The notes under the pieces: generated by a model
Seen by the model: only the letters and a program-made list of their open reading frames with translations
Told to the model about the DNA's origin: nothing
Databases searched by the model: none
Position numbers and translations under genes: made by a program
In this document: positions 20,106 through 27,831 of the stretch, piece after piece
Numbering within the stretch: position 1 is the first letter of the stretch
Layout of the letters: each line of letters starts with the position of its first letter
Assembly (NCBI GenBank): GCA_031835245.1
Contig: JAVKOQ010000556.1
Coordinates: forward strand, 1 to 27,831
Direction: 5' to 3'
Length of the DNA stretch: 27,831 bases
Source of the DNA: Balamuthia mandrillaris
Taxonomy: Eukaryota > Discosea > Longamoebia > Balamuthiidae

Positions 20106-21863
20106 ATGAGTTCGGCGGCGGTAGCGCAGCAGCTCAAGAGCTTTTATCGCAGAGAACTGCCCTCTCGTTGTGTTAACTTTGCCTCGAGAGAAGGTATGCA
20201 TACCACGTAAGCCATCTCCGGTCCAGCCTTTCATTCTTGTTAAAATCAAAAAAACGTGGTAGTACGAAAATACTTTTAATGCATGCGTGACTGACTTGTT
20301 TCCTATCCTTTGCCTTTTTTTTTATTTTTGTTGTTGTTTGTGTTTCGAATAAAAGGGAAGCTTTTGTTTCGTGAAGCTCTGGAGCGCGGTCACATGGAAA
20401 ACTATTTCAGTTTAGCTGCTCAATTTCACACGCAAAGCGAACCTGCGTACCTACTCTCTCTTCTTCTTCTTCTTGTTCTTTTTCTTCTTCTTTCTTGTTC
20501 TTGTTCTTGTTCTTGTTCTTGTTCTTGTTCTTGTTCTTGTTCTTGTTCTTGTTCTTGTTCTTGTTCTTGTTCTTGTTCTTGTTCTTGTTCTTGTCTTCTT
20601 CTTCTTCTTCTTCTTGTTCTTCTTCTTCTTCTTCTTCTTCTTCTTCTTCTTCTTCTTCTTCTTCTCCTTCTTCTTCTTGTTCTTCTTCTTGTTCTTCTTC
20701 TTCTTCTTCTTTTCTTCTTCTTGTTCTTCTTCTTCTTGTTCTTCTTCTTCTTCTTCTTCTTCTTCTTCTTCTTCTTCTACTTCTTCTTCTTCTTCTCCTT
20801 CTCCTTCTCCTTCTTCTTCGTCTCTTCTTCTCTCGTTAACATTTTCCTCTGTAAAAACTCAACAGCTACTGTGGACTAGGGACGTTGGCGATGGTGTTGA
20901 ACGCGTTGGCCATTGACCCAAAGCGGGTGTGGAAAGGGCCGTGGCGATGGTTCAGCGAGGAGCTGCTGGAGTGTTGCAAGCCGCTGGAGGTCGTCAAGCA
21001 ACAAGGAACCACCGTGAACGAGTTTGCTTGTTTGGCGAGGTGCAACGGAGCAGACTGTTCTGTTTTCTATGCCACTGAAAGGTGCTTTTTCCCTTCACTT
21101 TCTGTTCTCCTCTTCTTCCTTCTTTCTTCTTGCTTCTTGTTATTCTTTCTTCCTTTTGTTCTTTTTATCTTCTTTCCGTTCATGTTTTCTGATAAGGGAA
21201 TGATACAGCAATGAGAATAGCTTTCGAGAGGCGGTCACAAAAACAACGCGTGCTGAGGGTAGCCAGATAGTGGTTGGTTACAACCGTGAGACGTTGGGCC
21301 AGACTGGCGCCGGCCACTTCAGCCCTGTTGGAGGCTACCACCCTGATAGAGATTTAGGTTAAAACTCTCCCTCATGGTTTCCTCTCTCTCAGCCTCTACT
21401 TTGCTCATCTTTTATTTTTTTCTTTCCTCTCCTCTTTTTTCTGTTCCACTTTTCTTCTACCCTCGCTGTTTTCTTTTCCTCACCACTTTTTTTTGTAACA
21501 GTTTTAATAATGGACGTGGCGAGGTTCAAGTATCCGCCGCATTGGGTGGAGCTGCCCCTCCTCTTCTCCGCAATGAAGGACACTGACCCAGCCACCAACC
21601 GTTCCAGAGGTTACATGGTCCTCACGCCTAACGCCATTGGCCCTCGCCTTGCTGCTGCTGCCTCAGCCAGCCTCTCAACTTCTTCTCCATCATCTTCTTC
21701 ATGCAACATCAACAGCAACAATAATGTTGGTTCCTGTTCCTCTTCTCCGTCATCCCCTTCACCTCCTACACCTTGTTCTACAGAGAGCGAGGATATCGCC
21801 ATGAGGGAGAAGATCGAAGCACTGGCAAAGGACGCTGCTGCTTATCGCTCCTTACAGGCTTGA
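20106..21863 (+). CDS. PCS1: Phytochelatin synthase (glutathione gamma-glutamylcysteinyltransferase)
   Basis: Five exons (20106-20193, 20356-20446, 20866-21081, 21209-21357, 21502-21863) give 301 residues. The papain-like catalytic domain is clear: [19 protein letters not shown] at the start, [17 protein letters not shown] with nucleophile Cys62, [17 protein letters not shown] with His168, and [16 protein letters not shown] with Asp186, so the Cys-His-Asp triad is intact. The enzyme joins glutathione units into (gamma-Glu-Cys)n-Gly peptides that chelate Cd, Cu, Zn and similar metals in the cytosol. Plant enzymes are about 450-500 residues with a Cys-rich C-terminal sensor domain; here the C-terminus is a short Ser/Asn/Pro-rich stretch plus a helix, with no Cys pairs. 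Exon 4 could also start at 21221, four codons shorter. Intron 2 carries a large pyrimidine array. A candidate poly(A) signal AATAAA lies at 21930. Confidence 0.93.
20461..20819. repeat. TTGTTC / TTC microsatellite in phytochelatin synthase intron 2
   Basis: About 360 nt of pyrimidine array fill the 419-nt intron 20447-20865. An almost perfect TTGTTC tract lies at about 20493-20594, followed by TTC with occasional TTG and CTCC interruptions. The acceptor lies 46 nt beyond the array. Confidence 0.97.
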
Positions 21864-22302
21864 GTTTCAACGCCTGTTCCTTCACTTGTAAAAAAAACAA
21901 TAACTAAACAACAAAAAAAAAAAGAAGAGAATAAAGAAATATTTTGGCTAGTCACGGAACACGAGTATAGGCAGGATGCTGAGAAGGAAGAAGGCCCTCT
22001 ATGATGGAGGAGAAGGACAACGAAGGTCGTTACGCATCGACTTGCCCCTCCTTTCTTTCTGCCTTCGAGCGGAACAATGCAAGAGGGATCGGCGTCATAC
22101 GAGTATGTTGGATCAACGTTGTGGCCATGCACTCCTCCTTCCATCGTCGACCGGATAAACGTTTTGCCGCAAACAGGGGGAAAAAAAAGCAGAGAAGAAC
22201 GTTCAAGAAAAGAAAAAAAGTTGATTGATGTACAGATCCTAGTTCAGGGCGGAGAAAAGAACAAACGATGTGTTGGCAACAACCCCAGTTGGCAAGACTG
22301 TC
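21864..22302. other. Convergent intergenic region with weak unassigned frames
   Basis: These 439 bp lie between the phytochelatin synthase stop and the stop of the small minus-strand gene. AATAAA at 21930-21935 probably ends the synthase transcript. Frames of 60-100 codons occur on both strands around 21970-22230 (for example 22001-22228 plus), and the region is somewhat GC-richer than other spacers. I recognise no family and see no splice pattern joining them. A small unannotated gene cannot be excluded. Confidence 0.4.
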
Positions 22303-22557
22303 TTATTGTTGTAGCTTTGCAAGTTCCTCTCGGAGCCGCTCTTCCACGCGTTGCTCTATGTACCGGTCGATCATAGGTTTCAGCTGTTCGAACAGGTCGA
22401 GCACCTGTCGCTTGTTCTCCCCTCCAGGCGGCAACGGCAGGGCCTCGGGAATCTTTCGGGGTGCTTTTCTTCCGGAGGAAGGCGAACCAGGCGGCGTTGA
22501 GCCAAGAGATCCTCCGGCAAACTTCTTCCTCACCACATCGTCAAAATCATCCGCCAT
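22303..22557 (-). CDS. Small acidic/helical protein, 84 residues, function unknown
   Basis: A single uninterrupted frame of 84 codons starts in good context (ACGATGGCGG). The N-terminus is acidic (MADDFDDVVRKKF). A Gly/Ser/Pro-rich linker follows (residues 15-45). The last 35 residues form a strongly amphipathic helix (FEQLKPMIDRYIEQRVEERL), likely a coiled-coil or docking helix. I do not recognise the family. It lies in the same direction as, and 111 bp downstream of, the ADCK1-like gene. A GTCGAC site lies about 82 bp upstream of its ATG. Confidence 0.65.
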   Translation of the reverse strand: MADDFDDVVRKKFAGGSLGSTPPGSPSSGRKAPRKIPEALPLPPGGENKRQVLDLFEQLKPMIDRYIEQRVEERLREELAKLQQ

Positions 22558-22668
22558 CGTTCTTGCTTTGGTTGCTTCGTTTTCTTCTTTCTTTATTGTT
22601 GCTTCGCTTTGTTTTTCCGTTAATTAATTAGCTGCTTGTCGACGGTAATGCTGCACCAAAGTTCAACC
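22558..22668. promoter_or_regulatory. Short promoter of the small minus-strand gene
   Basis: These 111 bp hold TTAATTAATTA at 22620-22630 and TGTCGACGGTA near 22638-22648. The latter shares its first nine bases with an arm of the palindrome at 19970. Confidence 0.45.
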
Positions 22669-24945
22669 CTAAACTTCCAAAGCAATCTCTTCGTTGAACT
22701 CTGCTTGTTCGAGCAGCTCTTTGGGGAGAATCAAGCTGAGGTACCACCGGGTCAGCCAGTAAAGCCAATCCGACAGGACAAGGTTCAGCTCGAACCGCAG
22801 CGTGCTGGCGAGAGCTGACATTCTGTTTGATCTCACTGGAAGCTCGTCCGCCACTTTGGAAACGAGTTTCTCTTCTCCTTGCACTTTTTCCACTGTTACA
22901 ATTGGATTTCGGTGATGAATGCCTACACCATTATCGTTAACTTAACTCGTGCAAACAAATAAAGAAATAATAACAGAGAGGACTGGAGTGGCTAGAATAA
23001 GACGGGATTATACAAGGGAAGGAAGAGTGAGTACCTTGTACTGCAGTACGTGCCATGATAGCAAATCGATTGACAGGTTCTCCAAGCTCTTTGTTGAGTG
23101 CCCTCAAGTAATTCTGGTTGCGCATCACCAACAGCAACTCCCTTGGCATCTGCTTCATCATTTGAAACACTTCTGTCACTTGTTGAAACATTGCTCTCTG
23201 CATCTCCTCCAACAGTTGACTCTTTTTGTCTTGCGTGTTAAACTGAGAGTAGAGTTTATAATAGTCGTTGAAAGAGTTGTCTTCTGCTTCTGCTGCTTCT
23301 GCTTCCGTTTGTGGTTGTTTGTTCAACAACTTTTTGAAGTCAACGTATTGTTTGGAAAAGGCTACACCAGAGGAGGTTGCGTAGGGTCTCATCAAAACAA
23401 GAATGGCAAAAAGGTTCCAGTTGTCCACGCCAAGAGCCTTGCTGTGTTTGGCCACGTTGACGTCGTCGCGGAGAATAAGGGATTCCCATAGTCGACAGTA
23501 AGTTATCCTTGTCTTCTCCGAGAGCTGGCGATAGAGACCATGGTCCAATATGACCAATTGAAAGTCTTTCTTTCCCCCTTTCGCTCGTGTTTGAGATTGT
23601 GGATGGTGAAGAAGAGAGAATAACGAAGATAGCCAAGATGAGGAAGGTGTGGGAGAAGAAGGAAAAGATGAAGAAGATAAAGAGCAAGGTGTCCTGCGGA
23701 CGAAGAGGTTTCCAGGGTGAGGATCGCAATGCACGAAGCCATGAACATAAATCTGTTCGGCCATGGCCTTAATGGCGGTCCCTACCACCGCCGCAACGTC
23801 AAGGCTAAGGTCCTCCTTTATCTTCTCCGTTTGCGTGATCTTCAAGCCATGAATGAACTCCATGCCGAGTATCCGTTTGGAGGTGAGATCCCAATAGATC
23901 TTTGGCACGTAGATTCTCGGGTTGTCCTTGAAGTTTCTAGCACACCGTTCGGCATTGCGTCCCTCGTTCTCAAAGTCCAGCTCCTTAACGAGATTGCTTT
24001 CGATCTCCTCATGAGCCCATGCCAGGTCGAACCCTTCAAACACTATCGGAGCGATCTTAAGCACAGTCTCATGGGTCCACATGTCTCCCGCAAACTCCAC
24101 TCTCAGGTTCGGATACTGCACTTTGACGGCTACCTCCCTGCCATCGTGGGTAATGGCTCTATGAACTTGAGCCAAAGAGGCGGCAGCCAAGGGCTTTTCC
24201 TCAAACTCCTTGAAGAAGTGTTCCGGGGGATGCCCCAAGTCCTCCATAAAGACCTGACGCACCACGCTAAAGTCCACAGAGGGAGCTTGGTCCTGCAGGA
24301 CGCGCAGGGTAGTAGTGTACTCCCTAGGGATGACCATGGAGGAGAGATACTGCCCTACTTTGATGTAGAGCCCCTTGTTGGTCTGGCAGAGTCGCAGCAG
24401 CCGCTCGGCGGAGCGTTTGTGGACCTGGGAGGTCTGCTCCTTGGCCATTTGCTCGGAGACGGCATCCCCTTCGATGGGTTTGTAGCGCCACCACGTGTAC
24501 TTGTAGTCCGCTGCGATGGCGGCCATCGTCAACAGCGTTCTTCCTCCACGCACCACTGTTTTAGTCGCAGCTTCGAGGCCAACACGATGATCAGCTTTTG
24601 AAACTAAAACTGAAAAGAAAAGATAACAAGACAAAAAGAAAGCTCTGTACTTCTGAGTTCCTTCAGAGGTTCTGGCTCAAAGGAAGTGTCCTTCACTTGG
24701 TACCAAACAGCAGCACCTCCCGTCAACGCCAATGCGGCAAAGCGAAAAGAGAAGCGCCTGTTGCTAATCGCTGGTTGAGCTGCTACACCGTTGCTCGTGG
24801 TTGCGCTAGTGGTGGCAGTTGTTGTACAGAAAGAACGAGAGTAGAAAGGGTTTGCACGTCGCTGCATGAGCGGCCGGGGCTCCCATCCACCACCGAACAA
24901 GCGAGGGCGGTGTCTCCCAACCGAGTTTATCCTTCCACGCAGCAT
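22669..24945 (-). CDS. ADCK1: ADCK1/MCP2-like mitochondrial ABC1 (UbiB) family kinase
   Basis: Three exons (24945-24651, 24609-23035, 22922-22669) give 707 residues. The first 60 residues are Arg/Ser/Thr-rich and acid-poor, a likely mitochondrial presequence, followed by a hydrophobic segment (about 67-85). Family motifs are intact: KVGQ (182-185), the Ala-rich nucleotide loop PLAAASLAQVH (238-248), VAVK with Lys261, HGFVHCDPHPGN (388-399) and LDHGLY (453-458), the metal-binding DHG. Order and wording match ADCK1 and yeast Mcp2, atypical kinases of the inner membrane linked to lipid and coenzyme Q homeostasis. A Ser/Pro-rich insert of about 40 residues (407-446) splits the catalytic DPHPGN and DHG motifs. 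No splice sites flank the insert cleanly, so it appears translated. The C-terminal exon is helical. Confidence 0.93.
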
Positions 24946-25578
24946 CACCTTTACCTTTGGTTCCGTCCAGTAGTGCTAGGTTCGGCAGAGCATCAACCCA
25001 AACTCGGTGTACTGTTTTTGTTTTTTTTTTTTTAAAAAAAAAGTTTACAAACAAACCAACAAACGAACGAAAAGCGTAGCAACAACCAAGCGTTTCGCTT
25101 TCTTTCTCGTTCCGTTGTTTCTCTCTCGCAGTGCAGCTTCTTCTTGCCAAGAAAAACTGGTTGTGGGGGTTGTTTTTTGTTAATTTCACGTCGTCATGAA
25201 ATACTTTTCGCTTTGGTGTATTTTTTGTTCCGCAACTGAGAGAGAGCAAGAGAGAGAGAGCAAGAGAGCAAGCCAAGCTGTTTCTTTTGTTTGGAAACAG
25301 ACCACTCCGGCCGAACAGGCCTTGGTGAAGACTTAAAAAGTGAATAATACGTTAATTCCTCCAATTGGAATGTTAACCACGGGGCTGATGGAGAATCTCT
25401 GATGGAAGGTTGTGTTTCAACGTTCATTTTGTTCCCCTGAGGTGAGAGCTGAGAGTTTGTCATCCCAAAGATACCATTGCCTGCTTCAGTGCTGGTTGCA
25501 GTCCCGGCAGTGTTTTAATTAATATGTTATTATAATTGGCACCAAAACCAACAAAAAAAGGAATCCTATGTTGAAGCC
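24946..25578. promoter_or_regulatory. Divergent promoter, ADCK1-like / PCD-like genes
   Basis: These 633 bp separate the two start codons. Visible are a T11-A9 block (25022-25041), AAAC/AAAG repeats, GA-rich runs at 25240-25270, and TCCAATTGGA, a 10-bp palindrome with a CCAAT core, at 25360-25369. The frames crossing it (for example 24806-25276 minus) have no family match. Confidence 0.5.
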
Positions 25579-26817
25579 ATGGCCGACATAACTTCTTCTG
25601 CGCTGGAGGAGCAACGTCTTGCAAAGACTATTGAACGTGCTGAGCTGAGGAAAAAAGGAGGGACCGTAGCCCCGCATCCTTTATCCTCTTCCGGCTCCAT
25701 TCCTGCCGTCAAACCGCAAAGAGCACCTGAGACCAGCAGGACGGAGGACTCCGGCACAACAAAAAGCGGACGCTTTCAGAGACAGCTCACTGAGGAGGAG
25801 CTCCAAAAGATGCTCTTGGAGGAGAGGAGGAGGGAGGAAGAGCGCTTGGCCCTGTTGAGAAAGGAGGAGGAACAGAAGAGAAGAAGGAAGGAATGGGATA
25901 GAAAGACGAAACCGTGGCTTTATCTTTTGGAAGATCCTTCTCTTGTCGAACAGAAATACGTTTCACAACAGCCAAATCCTCCACAACAGCAAGAAGGAAA
26001 GAAAGAGGTACAACCTAGAAGTAATGAACGAACTGTTCTGAACAATGCGGAAGTAATGCCCGACAGACAAAGACACAAAGAAAAAGAAAAGGAAAAAGCG
26101 GAGAATGCGAAACAGACAAGGATCGTTGAGATGGATGATGTGGACGCGGCGCAAAAGGAGTTGGACGTGTTGCTCGCTTCCATTGAAGCAGAGGCCATCA
26201 CTGCTTCGTCTAGTTTTTCTGCTATTTCTCCTACTTCATCATCCTCGTTTGCTGCAGCCACTGCTTCATCATCACCATTTCTTTCTTCTTCTTTTCCTTC
26301 TTCTTCTTCGCCATATTTGTCTTCTCCATCCTCGTCCTCCTATTCTTCAGCTTTTAGCTTCACAACTGATGGACATAACTGGGAAGATCAAAGTTGCATC
26401 CCTGCAGAAGAGCTCTCCCAACATCATGTTCTCACCAAAGCGGATGCAGAGAAGGAGCTAAAGGGGGATATGATGAAACGGGGATGGTGCGTTCGAAAGA
26501 GCGTGTTGTCAGATGCTCCAAGTCTCGTGATAGCGAAGGAGTGGCACTTGGACGGATTCAACTCTTGTATTAGCTTTTTCAACAGAGTCGTCAAAGTTGC
26601 TGCTCGCGAAAAACATCATCCGACAGTTATTCTCCAAGGTGGTACTCGTTTCTTCTTCTTCTCAACTTCTTCTCCAGTGTTGAGGATTTAACATTGATAA
26701 GCATATACAGAAGGAAGAGGTGTAATGGTGGAGCTTTATACGGCTGAACTTGGAGCGATAACAGTGAACGATCTCGTCCTGGCTTACAAGATGGACAATT
26801 TACCAGTTCTTCTTTGA
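25579..26817 (+). CDS. Coiled-coil protein with C-terminal degenerate pterin carbinolamine dehydratase (PCD) fold
   Basis: Two exons (25579-26638, 26711-26817) give 388 residues. The start, GCCATGGCC, has strong context. Residues 60-115 and 170-215 are charged coiled coil; 216-260 is Ser-rich. From about 300 a PCD-like domain follows: WHLDGFNSCISFFNRVVKVA, EKHHPTV (His346-His347-Pro348), VMVELYTAELGAITVNDLVL. The HHP signature, spacing and C-terminal ND..LA helix fit 4a-hydroxytetrahydrobiopterin dehydratase and relatives. The later catalytic His of the family (TH in LSTHE or LTTHD) is Ala here (YTAE), and the acidic residue four before the first His is Ala, so dehydratase activity is doubtful. 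Structural relatives act as dimerisation or assembly factors, a more likely role. AATAAA at 26882 is a candidate poly(A) signal. Confidence 0.8.
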
Positions 26818-26939
26818 ATGGTCTCTTTCCCTTGTGGTGTGGTTTTCATTTCTTGAGTAGACTTTTTTGTGTTAAAAAAAAAATAAATATTAGAGACTTT
26901 ATGTCTCTTCCCGTTTCTTATTTACAAGCTAAAATCAGT
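26818..26939. other. Convergent spacer with candidate poly(A) signal
   Basis: These 122 bp lie between two convergent stops. AATAAA at 26882-26887 is 65 bp after the PCD-like stop, nearly the same distance as in the phytochelatin synthase gene. Confidence 0.5.
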
Positions 26940-27524
26940 TTACATAAAAGCACACTTCTTCTTTCCTCCTCTCCGCTTCTTGCTCTTCTTGTTACCAGAG
27001 AAGAGCACGGTCTTCACCGCCGTATCAAAGACCTGCTTCAAGTTTTCTCCTGTAATGGCAGAGCACTCGACGTAATCTTTGGCCTTCAACGTTTTGGCCA
27101 AGTTGAGAGCCTCCTCTGGCTTCACGAACCGTCCTGTCGTGTCGTATGCGTTACGTCTGTCCTTCTTGGTCCCCACCAGCACTGTGGGAACGTTTGGGAT
27201 GTAGTGCCGAAGCTCCGGATACCACCTGGAGGTGACGTTCTCAAAGGAGGTCGGATTGTCCACAGAGAAGCATAGCAGGACGACGTCCGCATTGCCATAG
27301 CTGAGGGGACGCAGTCTGTCGTACTCCTCCTGTCCGGCTGTGTCCCACAAGGAGAGCTCTATGATGTCATCCCCAGCCGTGAGGCAGACCACGTAGTTCT
27401 CAAAGATGGTGGGAATGTACTCATCCGTTGCCGGGGGTCTGTTTTGGGCGTAGGAAAGGAGAAGGCAAGTCTTGCCCACGGCTCCATCCCCAACGACCAC
27501 CAATTTGATACCTTTGGTGCACAT
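26940..27524 (-). CDS. Rho/Rac-family small GTPase, divergent switch I and insert
   Basis: A single intronless frame of 194 residues carries all G motifs: GDGAVGKT (12-19), PTIFENY in switch I, WDTAGQEEYDRLRPLSY in switch II, TKKD in place of the usual TKxD, and ECSA. LRPLSY and SRWYPELRHY are Rho-family wording, closest to Rac/Cdc42/Rop. The C-terminus is polybasic and ends CAFM, a CAAX box expected to be farnesylated, so plasma-membrane targeting is likely. It should control actin and polarity. Two features depart from Rac. The loop before switch I (NRPPATDEY) is two residues longer and lacks the aromatic that matches Phe28. The Rho insert between TKKD and VKPEE is 11 residues against 18 in RhoA. 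Confidence 0.95.
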   Translation of the reverse strand: MCTKGIKLVVVGDGAVGKTCLLLSYAQNRPPATDEYIPTIFENYVVCLTAGDDIIELSLWDTAGQEEYDRLRPLSYGNADVVLLCFSVDNPTSFENVTSRWYPELRHYIPNVPTVLVGTKKDRRNAYDTTGRFVKPEEALNLAKTLKAKDYVECSAITGENLKQVFDTAVKTVLFSGNKKSKKRRGGKKKCAFM

Positions 27525-27831
27525 TGCGTTGTTTTGATGTTTGTTTGTTGAGAGAAAAGATAAACGGGAGAATGACTTATGTGGTGTGGATGAATTTCGC
27601 GGAGGAAAATTTATTTTAGGTAAAAAGTGTCGACTTTCATGAAAAATAAGTCCAATTCAAGTAACGTTCAAATAATTCATCCTATAGTTCTTTTTTTGTT
27701 ACTTTAAACTTCAAGTAATGGTGACATCAGCTCTCCAAAAATAACGCGATCAGCATTTTTTTCAAAGCGTCCGTTCTATTGGCCACACGGATTTCTCAGA
27801 AAAAATTGTCATTTCGTGGTGCAGCTTTTAT
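27525..27831. promoter_or_regulatory. Upstream region of the Rho GTPase gene
   Basis: These 307 AT-rich bp lead to the window end. A GTCGAC site lies at 27629-27634, about 105 bp before the ATG. I see no gene. Confidence 0.45.

Noticed and set aside
23717-24601. 294-codon plus-strand frame
   Set aside because: It is antisense to the ADCK1-like exon, whose protein carries every expected kinase motif; the plus frame has no resemblance to a family.
1-27831. tRNA, rRNA, CRISPR, transposon or virus-derived sequence
   Set aside because: I looked for T-loop GGTTCRA motifs, terminal repeats, and reverse transcriptase, integrase or transposase wording on both strands and found none.

Overview
The window is nuclear DNA from an intron-rich, gene-dense eukaryote. 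Most of the thirteen genes recognised are split by short, T-rich GT-AG introns, usually about 55-120 nt. The standard genetic code reads through every model. A Rho-family GTPase, a RasGAP, a KCTD-type BTB protein, a Lines homologue and a phytochelatin synthase on one contig suggest a free-living protist. An amoebozoan-like organism is my best guess, at low confidence; no single sequence here fixes the lineage. I see no virus-like element, transposon, tRNA, rRNA or CRISPR array. Exon borders were placed by eye from splice motifs, frame continuity and family resemblance, and all phases were checked to be consistent.

Layout: 1-2704 (-) Lines/LINS1 homologue, 3' end cut off by the window edge; 2916-3939 (+) Mpo1/DUF962 membrane dioxygenase; 4209-6784 (-) alpha/beta hydrolase with N-terminal membrane segments; 7846-10913 (+) PH-PAS-RasGAP protein; 10991-13153 (-) RanBP2 zinc finger, FG-like, coiled-coil, BTB protein; 13740-15481 (-) RWD plus zincin-type (HExxH) protein, possibly joined to the previous gene through the open frame at 13188-13739; 15803-18184 (+) F-box/WD40 protein; 18241-19769 (-) Pro/Tyr/Ser-rich protein of unknown function; 20106-21863 (+) phytochelatin synthase; 22303-22557 (-) small unknown protein; 22669-24945 (-) ADCK1-like mitochondrial ABC1 kinase; 25579-26817 (+) coiled-coil protein with a degenerate pterin dehydratase fold; 26940-27524 (-) Rho/Rac GTPase.

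Genes mostly alternate in strand, giving divergent promoters (2705-2915, 6785-7845, 15482-15802, 19770-20105, 24946-25578) and tight convergent ends (as little as 56 bp at 18185-18240). They do not form one pathway. Some plausible functional links are Rho and RasGAP signalling, F-box and BTB ubiquitin-ligase adaptors, and phytochelatin synthesis for metal detoxification.

The strongest global signal is in the introns. At least ten carry long pyrimidine microsatellites (CTT, TTGTTC, TC, TTTC, CTCTCTG), always with the pyrimidine strand as the sense strand, whichever way the gene points. Other points of interest are the possible RWD-zincin-zinc finger-BTB fusion, the PH-PAS-RasGAP combination, a Rho GTPase with an altered switch I and a shortened insert, a PCD domain lacking a catalytic His, paired TGACGTCA sites, and GTCGA-cored inverted repeats in promoters.
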